This document shows, piece after piece, positions 23,748-33,024 of a stretch of DNA of 64,000 bases; positions within the stretch are counted from its first letter, which is position 1; each line of letters begins with the position of its first letter. The DNA is from Hydrogenophaga sp040372165 (GTDB lineage: Bacteria > Pseudomonadota > Gammaproteobacteria > Burkholderiales > Burkholderiaceae_C): the NCBI RefSeq assembly GCF_040372165.1, contig NZ_BAABWG010000004.1, positions 590,510 to 654,509 of the forward strand, in the 5' to 3' direction. The notes beneath the pieces were generated by a model, which made no database searches, was not told where the DNA came from, and worked only from the letters and a program-made list of their open reading frames with translations. The translations under genes and the position numbers were made by a program.

Positions 23748-26501
23748 ATGGCCACCAACATTCTCACCAAAATCTTCGGCAGCCGAAATGACCGTCTGCT
23801 CAAAAGCTACCGCAAGATTGTTGTCCGCATCAACGCACTTGAGCCGCAGTATGAAAAGCTGTCGGACGAAGAGCTGAGTGCCCAGACGCCTGCTTTGAAG
23901 CAGCGACTCGGGCAGGGCGAGACGCTGGACGATATCCTCCCCGATGCGTTTGCCGTGGTGAGGGAGGCCAGCAAGCGGGTCATGAAGATGCGTCATTTTG
24001 ACGTGCAGATGATTGGTGGCCTGGCACTGCATCAAGGCAAGGTTGCAGAGATGCGTACTGGCGAAGGCAAAACGCTGACGGCCACGCTACCCGTCTACCT
24101 CAATGCGCTCACAGGTAACGGCGTCCATGTGGTGACGGTCAATGATTACCTCGCCAGCCGCGACGCGCAGTGGATGGGCCGTCTGTATGGTTTTCTTGGC
24201 CTGTCGGTGGGCATCAACCTGCCGCAAATGGAGCGGGCCGACAAGCAGGCAGCGTACGCTGCAGACATCACCTACGGCACCAACAACGAGTATGGCTTCG
24301 ACTATCTCCGCGACAACATGGTGTACGAATCCAAGTACCGTGTTCAGCGGGGCCTGAATTTCGCCATTGTCGATGAGGTCGATTCCATTTTGATCGATGA
24401 AGCCCGTACGCCGCTCATCATCAGTGGCCAGGCGGAAGACCAAACACCTGTGTACGTGGCGATCAAGGCGCTGATCCCCTCTTTGGTTCGCCAGGAAGGC
24501 GAGGCCGATCCCAGGACAGGCGAAGGCGTGATCAAGCCCGGAGACTTCACGGTCGACGAAAAAGCGCATTCCATCCACCTCACCGAACAAGGGCACGAAA
24601 AGGCAGAGGAACTGCTCTCTGGCGCTGGCCTGTTGCCTGAGGGGGCATCCTTGTACGACCCAGGGAACATCACCTTGATGCACCATCTGGTGACATCGCT
24701 CAAAGCGCACCACCTGTTTCATCGTGACCAGCACTATGTGGTGCAGGGCGGAGAAGTGGTCATCGTCGATGAGTTCACGGGCCGCCTGATGGCTGGACGA
24801 CGCTGGAGCGATGGCCTGCACCAGGCTGTCGAAGCCAAGGAAGGCGTGGCGATCCAGCCCGAGAACCAGACACTGGCTTCCATCACGTTCCAGAACTACT
24901 TCCGCCTCTACAAGAAGCTCTCGGGCATGACCGGAACTGCGGACACAGAGGCGTATGAGTTCCAGGAGATCTACGGCCTTGAAACCGTCGTGATTCCACC
25001 GAACCGCAACAGCCAGCGAAGCGATCAGCTCGATCGGGTGTACAAGACCACGCCTGAGAAATACCGGGCCGCCATTGAGGACATCCGCGAGTGCCACGAA
25101 CGCGGTCAGCCCGTACTCGTCGGAACATCCTCGATTGAGAATTCCGAGATCATTGCGGACCTGCTGGCCAAAGAGGGGCTTCCGCATGAAGTCCTCAATG
25201 CAAAGCAGCACGAGCGTGAGGCGGACATCATTGTCCAGGCAGGCCGTCCTGGCGCGATCACCATCGCGACAAACATGGCTGGGCGTGGCACCGATATCGT
25301 GCTGGGCGGCAATCTTGAGAAGCTGTTGGCGGCGGTGGAGAACGACGAAACCCTGGACGAAAAAGCCAGAGAAGAGAAAGCAGAGCAGATTCGCCAACAT
25401 TGGCAAGAGGATCACGGAAAGGTCAAATCACTCGGCGGCCTGCGCATCATTGCCACCGAACGGCATGAGTCGCGCCGTATCGACAACCAGCTGCGCGGGC
25501 GTTCTGGCCGTCAAGGTGACCCCGGGTCGTCCCGTTTCTACCTGAGCCTGGATGACCAGCTCATGCGGATCTTTGCGGGAGATCGCGTCCGGGCCATCAT
25601 GGACAAGCTCAAGATGCCCGAGGGCGAGGCCATTGAGGCAGGCATGGTCACGCGGAGCATTGAGAGCGCGCAGCGCAAAGTGGAGGCTCGCAACTTCGAT
25701 ATTCGCAAGCAGCTGCTGGAATACGATGATGTGGCCAACGATCAGCGCAAAGTGATCTATCAGCAGCGAAACGACATCATCGACGCCGATTCCCTCAGGG
25801 CACAGATTGATGACCTGCGAAACGGCTGCTTCTCTGATGTGGTCCAGCAGTATGTTCCCGCTGGAAGTGTGGAGGAGCAGTGGGATCTGCCGGGTCTGGA
25901 GAAAGCCCTTGCAGACGACTGGTCACTGCAAGTTCCAGTCGTCCAGTGGGTCAATGATGCCGACGCCATCGATGCAGAGGAGCTGGCGGAGCGCGTACAG
26001 GGCGAAGCCACCAAGGCTTTCGAGGAGAAGGTGGCGCTGGTTGGCGAAGAGAACTTCACCCAATTTGAGCGCATGGTGCTGCTGCAGAACATTGACAGCC
26101 AGTGGCGCGATCATCTCGCGGCACTGGACTATCTGCGGCAAGGTATTCACTTGCGTGGCTATGCACAGAAACAGCCGAAGCAAGAGTACAAGCGTGAAGC
26201 CTTCATGCTGTTTGGACAACTGCTCGACAGCGTCAAGCACGAAGTGACGCGCATTTTGATGAATGTCCGCATTCAATCTGCCGAGCAGGCCAATGAGGCG
26301 GCCCAGCAGATTGGTGAGAGCGCCGAGCACATCTCGAACGTGACCTACACCGCACCAGACGAGTCAGGTGAGGCCCATACAACAGATGGGATGACTGCAA
26401 CACCTTCCAGTGGTGATGATGTCCCTCGCGTGGGGCGAAATGACCCTTGCCCTTGCGGAAGTGGTAAAAAATACAAGCAATGCCACGGCAAGTTGAGCTG
26501 A
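23748..26501 (+). CDS. secA: Preprotein translocase ATPase SecA
   Basis: SecA drives export through SecYEG. The 917-residue protein has Walker A MRTGEGKT at 102-109, the DEAD-box Walker B IVDEVDSILID, the preprotein-binding domain, motif VI (RIDNQLRGRSGRQGDPGSS), and the C-terminal zinc motif CPCGSGKKYKQCH that binds SecB and phospholipids. A run of seven T residues stands directly before the ATG and no Shine-Dalgarno sequence is visible. The 158-base upstream spacer has no convincing SecM-like arrest ORF. A terminator follows. Confidence 0.98.
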   Translation: MATNILTKIFGSRNDRLLKSYRKIVVRINALEPQYEKLSDEELSAQTPALKQRLGQGETLDDILPDAFAVVREASKRVMKMRHFDVQMIGGLALHQGKVAEMRTGEGKTLTATLPVYLNALTGNGVHVVTVNDYLASRDAQWMGRLYGFLGLSVGINLPQMERADKQAAYAADITYGTNNEYGFDYLRDNMVYESKYRVQRGLNFAIVDEVDSILIDEARTPLIISGQAEDQTPVYVAIKALIPSLVRQEGEADPRTGEGVIKPGDFTVDEKAHSIHLTEQGHEKAEELLSGAGLLPEGASLYDPGNITLMHHLVTSLKAHHLFHRDQHYVVQGGEVVIVDEFTGRLMAGRRWSDGLHQAVEAKEGVAIQPENQTLASITFQNYFRLYKKLSGMTGTADTEAYEFQEIYGLETVVIPPNRNSQRSDQLDRVYKTTPEKYRAAIEDIRECHERGQPVLVGTSSIENSEIIADLLAKEGLPHEVLNAKQHEREADIIVQAGRPGAITIATNMAGRGTDIVLGGNLEKLLAAVENDETLDEKAREEKAEQIRQHWQEDHGKVKSLGGLRIIATERHESRRIDNQLRGRSGRQGDPGSSRFYLSLDDQLMRIFAGDRVRAIMDKLKMPEGEAIEAGMVTRSIESAQRKVEARNFDIRKQLLEYDDVANDQRKVIYQQRNDIIDADSLRAQIDDLRNGCFSDVVQQYVPAGSVEEQWDLPGLEKALADDWSLQVPVVQWVNDADAIDAEELAERVQGEATKAFEEKVALVGEENFTQFERMVLLQNIDSQWRDHLAALDYLRQGIHLRGYAQKQPKQEYKREAFMLFGQLLDSVKHEVTRILMNVRIQSAEQANEAAQQIGESAEHISNVTYTAPDESGEAHTTDGMTATPSSGDDVPRVGRNDPCPCGSGKKYKQCHGKLS

Positions 26502-26520
26502 TCTCAGCGTGAACGATGAG

Positions 26521-26553
26521 AAGGCAGTCGGTGGTGGCCAACTGCCTTTTTTT
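26521..26553 (+). terminator. Terminator after secA
   Basis: AAGGCAGT (26521-26528) pairs with ACTGCCTT (26541-26548) followed by seven T residues; the stem can extend inward by two more pairs with one mismatch. The argJ start codon is only 14 bases downstream, so argJ must either be read through or start at once after. Confidence 0.8.
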
Positions 26554-26566
26554 ATACGAGGCCCAT

Positions 26567-27814
26567 ATGCCAGTCAATCTAGATACTCCGAATCCTGATC
26601 AACTCCTGCCCGTTGCCGGCGTGCGCATCGGTGTCACCGAGGCAGGTATCCGTAAGAAAGCTCGCAAAGATCTGACTGTGTTTTTGTTGGACGAAGGCAC
26701 TCTGGTCGATGCAGTTTTCACGCTCAATCGATATGCGGCAGCGCCGGTACAAGTTTGCAGGGACCACCTGGAGGCCGGAGCGGATATTCGCGCCATCGTA
26801 ATCAATACCGGGAACGCGAACGCCGGTACCGGCGCACAGGGCCTGAATGATGCACGCCAGACGGCCAGCGCCCTGGCTCGTGCGCTCGGCGTCAATCATG
26901 AGCAAGTTCTGCCGTTCTCGACCGGCGTGATCATGGAGCCGCTTCCAATGGACAGGCTGTTGGCTGGACTGCCTACGGCGCTGCAGGATGCAGCCAGCGC
27001 TGATGCAGTCGCTGGTCCGAAGTGGCTCAAAGCAGCCGAAGGCATCATGACGACTGATACCATCCCGAAGGCTCGAAGCAGTCAGGTGGAGGTCGGGGGC
27101 AAGGCAGTGACTGTCTCCGGCATTGCCAAGGGTGCGGGCATGATTCGCCCCAACATGGCGACAATGCTCGGCTACGTGGCTACAGATGCAGCGGTCAGCC
27201 CTGGTGCCATGCAAGGTCTGGCCAAGCGCCTCGCCGATGCCAGTTTCAACCGGGTAACCGTTGACGGGGACACCTCAACCAATGACTCGTTTGTTGTCAT
27301 TTCGACAGGCCAGGCAGGCAACCCGCCGATCGAGGACTGGGATTCGGCCGATGGTCAGGCTGTACTGACCGCATTGATGGATGTATCGCGCCACCTCGCG
27401 CATGCGTTGGTCCGGGACGGAGAAGGCGCCACGAAGTTCATTGAAGTCAGGGTAGGGGGCGGAAAGCACGCCCAGGAGTGTCTTCAGGTTGCTTACGCCA
27501 TCGCACATTCGCCGCTGGTCAAGACGGCGTTCTTTGCCAGCGACCCGAATCTGGGACGAATTCTCGCTGCTGTGGGGTATGCAGGTATCGCCGATCTGGA
27601 CATCTCGGGTGTGGACCTTTCGCTGGGGGATGTGGAGGTGGTCAAGGCCGGTGGACGTCACCCAGCATACCGGGAAGAAGATGGGCAGCGGGTAATGAAT
27701 GAATCCGAGATTCTGGTGCATGTGTCGCTTGGGCGAGGAGACGCGACCGAGTCTGTCTGGACCTGCGATTTCAGCCACGATTACGTGACCATCAACGCCG
27801 ACTACCGCTCATGA
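26567..27814 (+). CDS. argJ: Bifunctional ornithine acetyltransferase / N-acetylglutamate synthase
   Basis: ArgJ recycles the acetyl group from N-acetylornithine to glutamate in arginine synthesis. The 415-residue precursor cleaves itself at A198-T199 in IRPNMATMLGYV, exposing the nucleophilic Thr. The conserved VINTGNANAGTG (79-90) and the C-terminal SHDYVTINADYRS fit the family. ATG 26567 is chosen; the in-frame extension from 26516 overlaps the terminator stem. Its stop overlaps the DUF815 ATG. Confidence 0.96.
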   Translation: MPVNLDTPNPDQLLPVAGVRIGVTEAGIRKKARKDLTVFLLDEGTLVDAVFTLNRYAAAPVQVCRDHLEAGADIRAIVINTGNANAGTGAQGLNDARQTASALARALGVNHEQVLPFSTGVIMEPLPMDRLLAGLPTALQDAASADAVAGPKWLKAAEGIMTTDTIPKARSSQVEVGGKAVTVSGIAKGAGMIRPNMATMLGYVATDAAVSPGAMQGLAKRLADASFNRVTVDGDTSTNDSFVVISTGQAGNPPIEDWDSADGQAVLTALMDVSRHLAHALVRDGEGATKFIEVRVGGGKHAQECLQVAYAIAHSPLVKTAFFASDPNLGRILAAVGYAGIADLDISGVDLSLGDVEVVKAGGRHPAYREEDGQRVMNESEILVHVSLGRGDATESVWTCDFSHDYVTINADYRS

Positions 27815-28698
27815 TTGAAGCCAAACTGGAGCGCATGCTCGACCGTGTAGAGCGACTGGCTGACCGCATCGAGGCCGCGCTGCCAGGAGTGCTGGTGGAG
27901 CCGGACTGGAGCGAGTCGGTGGCGTTTCGGTATCGTCGGCGAGCGGGTCGGCAGCCTGTGCTGGAGCCTGTCCGCCGTTTGGCGCCTATGCGTTTTGACG
28001 ACCTTCGAGCCATCGACGACCAGAAGGTGAGGATGCAGACAAACATAGAGCGCTTTGTCTGCGGTTCTCCGGCCAACAACGTTCTTCTCACGGGTGCGCG
28101 GGGAACCGGAAAGTCATCGCTGGTCAAAGCGAGTCTCCAGGAGTACTCGGGGCGAGGATTGCGCCTCATTGAAGTGGACAAGGACGATCTGGTCGACCTT
28201 CCTGACATTGCGGAACTCGTGGCCGGACGTCCGGAACGATTCATTGTCTTCTGCGATGACCTGAGTTTTGATGAAGGTGAGCGGGGATACAAGGTGCTGA
28301 AGTCCATGTTGGACGGTACGGTCGCATCGGGTGGTGAGAACGTGTTGATCGTTGCGACCAGCAACCGGCGGCACTTGTTGCCCGAGTACATGAAAGAAAA
28401 CCTCTCATACACCCATACGGATGACGGAGAGGTGCATCCGGGCGAAGTCGTTGAAGAGAAGATCTCACTCTCAGAGCGGTTCGGGCTTTGGATCAGCTTC
28501 TACCCATTCAGTCAGGAAGACTATTTGCGCATTGTCGATCAATGGCTCGGTGCACTGGGCCTTCCGGATGCCGAGCTGACCTCTGCGCACGCCCCTGCGC
28601 TGGTTTGGGCGCTCGAACGCGGCTCGCGCAGTGGACGGGTTGCGCAGCAGTTTGCCCGGCATCATGCGGCAATGCTTGGTGAAGGTGGTCCGGCTTGA
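27811..28698 (+). CDS. DUF815 AAA-type ATP-binding protein
   Basis: The 295-residue P-loop protein has Walker A GARGTGKS at 95-102 and Walker B FIVFCDDLSF near 143-152. VATSNRRHLLPEYMKEN is the sensor-like segment after the second acidic motif. The N-terminal 60 residues form a helical region. DUF815 proteins are widespread, of unknown function, and often next to argJ or mutT. ATG overlaps the argJ stop, and its own stop overlaps the TTG start of mutT, so all three are coupled. Confidence 0.88.
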   Translation: MIEAKLERMLDRVERLADRIEAALPGVLVEPDWSESVAFRYRRRAGRQPVLEPVRRLAPMRFDDLRAIDDQKVRMQTNIERFVCGSPANNVLLTGARGTGKSSLVKASLQEYSGRGLRLIEVDKDDLVDLPDIAELVAGRPERFIVFCDDLSFDEGERGYKVLKSMLDGTVASGGENVLIVATSNRRHLLPEYMKENLSYTHTDDGEVHPGEVVEEKISLSERFGLWISFYPFSQEDYLRIVDQWLGALGLPDAELTSAHAPALVWALERGSRSGRVAQQFARHHAAMLGEGGPA

Positions 28699-29219
28699 GC
28701 GAGGCAAAGGGGTCGGTGCTAGTGGTGGACGGTGGCTCCGCAGTGGACGGCAGTTCTGCGTCAGAACGCAAGGTGGTTGAAGTCGCTGTCGGTGTCCTGA
28801 TCGATGAGCAAGGGCGCTTCTTGCTGACCACCCGGCCAGAAGGGAAAGTCTATGCCGGGTACTGGGAGTTCCCTGGCGGCAAGGTGGAGCGCGGCGAGAC
28901 CGTTGAACAGGCGCTTAGAAGAGAGCTACTGGAAGAACTGGGCGTTTCCATAACTGCTGCTGCACCCTGGCGCGACAGCTACGTGGACTACCCTCACGCC
29001 TTGGTGCATCTCAACTTCTGCAAGGTACGTGCGTGGTCGGGTTCGCTCCAGATGCGAGAGGGGCAATCGTTTTCCTGGCAGGTGTTGCCTGTCACCTGTG
29101 AGCCCGTCCTGGCAGGCACTGTTCCGGTGTTGGACTGGCTTGCTCAGGAAGCCCAAGGCGGCCCGTCGCCACGTGCAGAAGGCAGAGGCGGCTCAGCTTT
29201 CCTCAAACCTGGGGTCTGA
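28695..29219 (+). CDS. mutT: Nudix hydrolase, MutT type (8-oxo-dGTP diphosphatase)
   Basis: MutT removes oxidised GTP from the nucleotide pool. The Nudix box begins at Gly61 (GGKVERGE) and ends in REL-LEELGV at residue 84, with all Glu ligands present; WEFPGGK before it is the MutT fingerprint. A TTG start at 28695 overlaps the DUF815 stop. The leader of about 25 residues is not conserved, so a start further in is possible. The 3' end overlaps yacG on the other strand by 27 bases. The total is 174 residues, with a Gly/Pro-rich tail beyond the Nudix domain. Confidence 0.88.
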   Translation: MSEAKGSVLVVDGGSAVDGSSASERKVVEVAVGVLIDEQGRFLLTTRPEGKVYAGYWEFPGGKVERGETVEQALRRELLEELGVSITAAAPWRDSYVDYPHALVHLNFCKVRAWSGSLQMREGQSFSWQVLPVTCEPVLAGTVPVLDWLAQEAQGGPSPRAEGRGGSAFLKPGV

Positions 29220-29384
29220 AGACGACTGCTGCTCCGCCACTGCGTACTCTTCGCTGGCCCAGGCGCCGAGATCCAGGCCTTTGCAACGAGGGCTGCAGAA
29301 GGGGCGGGCCGGATTGTCCGGAGCGTATCGGGAGGGGCCTCCACATTGGGGGCACTGAACGGTTCTGGGCGCTGGTGTGCTCAT
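29193..29384 (-). CDS. yacG: DNA gyrase inhibitor / zinc protein YacG
   Basis: The 63-residue zinc-ribbon protein has CPQCGG and FCSPRCK as its four-Cys site and then LDLGAWASEEY, the family signature. E. coli YacG binds GyrB and inhibits gyrase. ATG 29384 is chosen because it overlaps the zapD stop (ATGA); a TTG two codons earlier is possible. It ends the minus-strand pil-coaE-zapD-yacG unit and overlaps the mutT 3' end tail to tail. Confidence 0.9.
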   Translation of the reverse strand: MSTPAPRTVQCPQCGGPSRYAPDNPARPFCSPRCKGLDLGAWASEEYAVAEQQSSSDPRFEES

Positions 29385-30148
29385 GCGCAAAGCGTCAGCT
29401 CAAAGCTGCCGTCTTCCTGGGCTTTGTGGAGCCGGGTATCTTCTCCCACACGCATCAACCGCACCGACAGCATCAAACGGTTGCCGCTGATCTCGGGGAT
29501 GAGCCCTGAGTCGGGGTTGATCCTCAGGCGGAGCAGCTGAAATGTGCGGCCCTGAGGTAGGTTTTGTTGAAACATGCCATTGGGTGCGACCACCTTTTGC
29601 GGGGAACCGGAGTCGCGAAGCATCTTGAGCAGCACGATCACACCTTCTGCCAAAGGGGCAAGCGTGTTTGTCCAGACTTCAAGGTCACGTTGACGCTTTG
29701 AAGCCGGCTGGTGACGCCAGTCATGGTAGGCCGGCAGATCAAATGAGCAGGTACCGGCGGGAATGCCCACCCGGCTTCGCACACTCATAAGCCAGTCGTT
29801 TGTGGTCAAGGCTTGGCCAGCCTTGCCATTGGTCTGATTGAGCTCTGAAAAGCAATGATCCAGGTGACCAATGGTGTCGTTAAGGACAGACTGGTCGATC
29901 GCCGGGTTGTCCTTGAAGGACGCCAGTTGACCTCTTTGCTTGTCGATGTCCTGTAGAACTTCGGACTTGAGGTCTGCTCTTGCAGCGACATCCATGACCT
30001 CGAAAATGGTCTGGAGAGCGAAATGGTGATCTATCGGGTGTTCACGCGGGATCAGGTCGGCCAGCCGCCGAAACAGGTGCTCTAGGCGCAAATAGGTTCG
30101 AATGCGCTCGTTGAAAGGGTATTCGTAGAGGATCACGTGAAAGCTCAT
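29381..30148 (-). CDS. zapD: Cell division protein ZapD
   Basis: ZapD bundles FtsZ filaments at midcell. The 255-residue sequence begins ILYEYPFNERIRTYLRLEHL, the family fingerprint, with a helical N-terminal half. The C-terminal half is beta-rich (GTCSFDLPAYHDW; RTFQLLRLRINPDSGLIPEI). It lies 43 bases after coaE, and its stop overlaps yacG, matching the coaE-zapD-yacG order seen in E. coli. Confidence 0.95.
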   Translation of the reverse strand: MSFHVILYEYPFNERIRTYLRLEHLFRRLADLIPREHPIDHHFALQTIFEVMDVAARADLKSEVLQDIDKQRGQLASFKDNPAIDQSVLNDTIGHLDHCFSELNQTNGKAGQALTTNDWLMSVRSRVGIPAGTCSFDLPAYHDWRHQPASKRQRDLEVWTNTLAPLAEGVIVLLKMLRDSGSPQKVVAPNGMFQQNLPQGRTFQLLRLRINPDSGLIPEISGNRLMLSVRLMRVGEDTRLHKAQEDGSFELTLCA

Positions 30149-30191
30149 GATTCAGGGTGCAAGCCATTCAAGCACCCGTACACAGCTTTCA

Positions 30192-30782
30192 TCATAGCCC
30201 GAAGTGGGCAGCCAGTTGATCTACCCGGGATCGCAATCGTTCCAATCCGTATCCATCATTGGCGATAACGGCGTCGGCTGCGGCCAACCGCTTCAATCGC
30301 GGCGCCTGGGAGCTGATCACTGACGAGATGGTCTTGTCGTCCCACCCGTTTCTCTCGCGGACACGCTCGAACTGCGTCTCCTCTGTGCAGTCGACGACCC
30401 AAACCCGGTCCACACGCACCGGCCAAAGCCCTGACTCCACCAGCAAGGGCACGTCGAACACGATGGCCGGGGCCCGGCTGCCGGCAACGGCGGCCTCCAT
30501 GGCCTCGTGAACCAGGGGATGAATGATGGACTCGAGCGTGGCCTTTGCCCCTGGTTGCTGAAACACGAGTGAGCGCACCTTCTGGCGATTCATGCTGCCG
30601 TCACCGGCGATGAACTCGTTGCCGAATGCCTTGGCGATGGCAGGGATGGCAGATCCGCCTGCCTCAGTGCAGGATTTGGCCATGGCGTCAGCATCCAGCA
30701 CGGTGGCGCCTCGTTGGGAGAGAAACGCCGCAACCGTGCTCTTTCCGCTTCCGATTCCACCCGTGAGTCCGATGCGCCACAT
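30192..30782 (-). CDS. coaE: Dephospho-CoA kinase
   Basis: CoaE phosphorylates dephospho-CoA in the last step of coenzyme A synthesis. The P-loop is GLTGGIGSGKST at about 5-16. IVFDVPLLVESGLW and VVDCTEETQFERVRERNGW carry the substrate-site and lid residues. The length of 196 residues is normal. It is 56 bases downstream of pilD in the same direction. Confidence 0.95.
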   Translation of the reverse strand: MWRIGLTGGIGSGKSTVAAFLSQRGATVLDADAMAKSCTEAGGSAIPAIAKAFGNEFIAGDGSMNRQKVRSLVFQQPGAKATLESIIHPLVHEAMEAAVAGSRAPAIVFDVPLLVESGLWPVRVDRVWVVDCTEETQFERVRERNGWDDKTISSVISSQAPRLKRLAAADAVIANDGYGLERLRSRVDQLAAHFGL

Positions 30783-30838
30783 GCTGCTGGATTCAGATCA
30801 GAGAGCAAACGCCAGGTTGAGATTGGCAGGGCACGGCT

Positions 30839-31747
30839 TTATGTCACGCTCAGGCCAAGCCAGCCCAGCATCGTGGCCGACCCCAGCAACATGACGCCGA
30901 GGCCGCCAAGTGCCAGAAAAGGGCCAAACGGAATGTAGCCGCCTTCGCGCAGATTGCTTGACAGCTTGAAGGCAATGCCGATGACAGACCCTACGATGGA
31001 CGCGATCAGAATGATGGGCAGCAGGCTTGCGAGACCGAACCACGCGCCAAGCGCTGCAAACAGCTTGAAATCACCGAAGCCCATCCCCTCCTTGCCAGTG
31101 GTGAGTTTGAACAGCCAGTAGATCGACCAGAGGCTGAGGTAGCCGACGACCGCCCCCCAGACACTGGCGGCCAGGCCGACTTCCGTGATGCCCAGTGCCG
31201 CCAGGCAGACGCCAGCCCAAAGCAGTGGCAGCGTGATGTCATCCGGGAGCAGGGTAGTGTCCCAATCGATGAAAGTCAGGCTGACAATGGCCGCGGAAAA
31301 ACCGCACCACGCCAGCGCTTCATAGCCCAGACCCCACTGCCAACCGCAAAATGCAAACAGCAGACCGGTGAGGACTTCAATTGAAGGGTACCGCGCACTG
31401 ATGGGCGCCTTGCAGCCGGAGCATTTCCGCCCCAAAGCCAGCCAGCTGAAGACGGGAATATTCTCAAACCACCGGATCTGATGGCCGCAGTGCGGGCAGC
31501 GAGAGCGCGGGACGACCAGGTTGAACGTTTGCTGCTCAGCGGCTTCTGCAAGCTTCTCTTCAGCGCTAGCCAAGGAGCTGCCGGCGGCTTCGCCGTTGGC
31601 CTCAGCCTGGAACTGCTCACACTCCTCTTTCCAGCGCCGCTCCATCATCAATGGCAGTCGATGGATGACGACATTCAGAAAACTGCCCACCAAGAGACCC
31701 AGCACCCCAAGAAACAAGGCGCTGAGCGGTTCACCCGCGAAGAGCAT
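30839..31747 (-). CDS. pilD: Prepilin peptidase / methyltransferase
   Basis: PilD cuts and N-methylates type IV prepilins at the inner membrane. The 302-residue protein has the cytosolic four-Cys zinc site (C84, C87, C109, C112 in CPHCG and CSGCK). The two catalytic aspartates are in TFIDWDTTLLPDD (D161) and GMGFGDFKLF. About 35 extra polar residues (38-75) precede the zinc site. Its ATG shares one base with the pilC stop. PilD may also process type II secretion pseudopilins. Confidence 0.95.
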   Translation of the reverse strand: MLFAGEPLSALFLGVLGLLVGSFLNVVIHRLPLMMERRWKEECEQFQAEANGEAAGSSLASAEEKLAEAAEQQTFNLVVPRSRCPHCGHQIRWFENIPVFSWLALGRKCSGCKAPISARYPSIEVLTGLLFAFCGWQWGLGYEALAWCGFSAAIVSLTFIDWDTTLLPDDITLPLLWAGVCLAALGITEVGLAASVWGAVVGYLSLWSIYWLFKLTTGKEGMGFGDFKLFAALGAWFGLASLLPIILIASIVGSVIGIAFKLSSNLREGGYIPFGPFLALGGLGVMLLGSATMLGWLGLSVT

Positions 31748-32979
31748 CAGACGACTTGGCCCAGCTGGAAAATTGGCAGGTACATTGAAACCACAATGCC
31801 ACCGATTACGGTACCCAATACGACGATAATGATCGGCTCCATCAGGCTCGACAAGCCAGCCACCATGTCATCCACTTCTGCCTCGTAGAAATCGGCGGCT
31901 TTACCGAGCATGTGGTCGATCGATCCAGACTCTTCGCCGATGGCGCACATTTGAAGCACCATCGAGGGAAAAATATTGGCGTTGGTCATGGCATTGGTCA
32001 GGCTCGTACCTGTCGACACTTCTTGCTGAATCTTCTCTGTGGCCTTTGCATAGATCATGTTCCCTGATGCACCGCCCACGGAGTCCAAGGCTTCAACGAG
32101 TGGCACACCCGCTGCAAACATGGTCGATAGCGTCCTTGTCCAACGTGCGATGACGGACTTCTCTACGAGTGGTCCAAAAATCGGAACCTTGAGCAGCAGG
32201 CGATCCATGAAAAACTGGACCTTTTCGCTTCGCTTCCATGCTTCCATGAAGAAGTACCCTCCTCCAATTAGGACACCGAAAATGATGTACCAGTAGTCAA
32301 CAAAGAACTCGCTCATAGCAATAACGAACTCTGTCGGAGCGGGAAGGTTGGCACCAAAGTTGGAAAAGACTTCCTTGAACGCAGGGATCACAAAGATCAT
32401 GATGACCGTGATCACGATAAAGGCAACCAACACCACGGCAGTCGGGTACATCAAGGCCGACTTGATCTTCGACTTGATCGCTTCCGTCTTCTCCATGTAG
32501 GTGGCCAGACGGTCAAGCAGCGCTTCAAGAATACCCGCTGCCTCCCCGGCCTCGACCAGATTGCAGTAGAGGTTGTCAAAGTACATCGGGTGCTTGCGAA
32601 ACGCTGCACTGAGCGAGGTGCCCGTCTCGACGTCCTGGCGAATGTCGTTAAGGAGCTTGGTGACACTCGGGTTGGGGTTGCCACGGCCAACGATATCGAA
32701 AGACTGCAGCAGCGGAACACCGGCCTTCATCATGGTGGCCAGTTGTCGGGTGAAGATGGCGATGTCTTTTGGTTTGATGCGCTTGCCCGAACGAGAGCGA
32801 CGCTTCTTCACTTTGGCTGGCTCGACCATGATGCCCTGCCTGCGCAGGCTGGCGATCACCTGGTTCTTGCCTTGTGCGCGCAACTCTCCTCGCACCTGAC
32901 GACCGTTGCGGTCCTTCCCCTGCCATTCAAAGACCATGTCTTTGGTCTGGTTTGCGTTGCGTTTTGCTGCGGTAGCCAT
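31747..32979 (-). CDS. pilC: Type IV pilus inner-membrane platform protein PilC
   Basis: PilC is the platform on which pilus assembly ATPases act. The 410-residue sequence has two T2SSF repeats, one at about 75-200 (IAIFTRQLATMMKAGVPLLQ) and one at about 280-400 (RTLSTMFAAGVPLVEALDSV), each ending in membrane helices, with a basic N-terminus. It lies 45 bases after pilB and overlaps pilD. Type II secretion GspF is the alternative, but pilBCD order and the neighbours favour pili. Confidence 0.94.
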   Translation of the reverse strand: MATAAKRNANQTKDMVFEWQGKDRNGRQVRGELRAQGKNQVIASLRRQGIMVEPAKVKKRRSRSGKRIKPKDIAIFTRQLATMMKAGVPLLQSFDIVGRGNPNPSVTKLLNDIRQDVETGTSLSAAFRKHPMYFDNLYCNLVEAGEAAGILEALLDRLATYMEKTEAIKSKIKSALMYPTAVVLVAFIVITVIMIFVIPAFKEVFSNFGANLPAPTEFVIAMSEFFVDYWYIIFGVLIGGGYFFMEAWKRSEKVQFFMDRLLLKVPIFGPLVEKSVIARWTRTLSTMFAAGVPLVEALDSVGGASGNMIYAKATEKIQQEVSTGTSLTNAMTNANIFPSMVLQMCAIGEESGSIDHMLGKAADFYEAEVDDMVAGLSSLMEPIIIVVLGTVIGGIVVSMYLPIFQLGQVV

Positions 32980-33024
32980 ATGTTCCTCGGGTTCGTTTTT
33001 GCGGGGTGCCCTGGGAGAATGCGG

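Noticed and set aside
24087..25415. A 442-codon open frame on the minus strand
   Set aside because: It is the shadow of secA.
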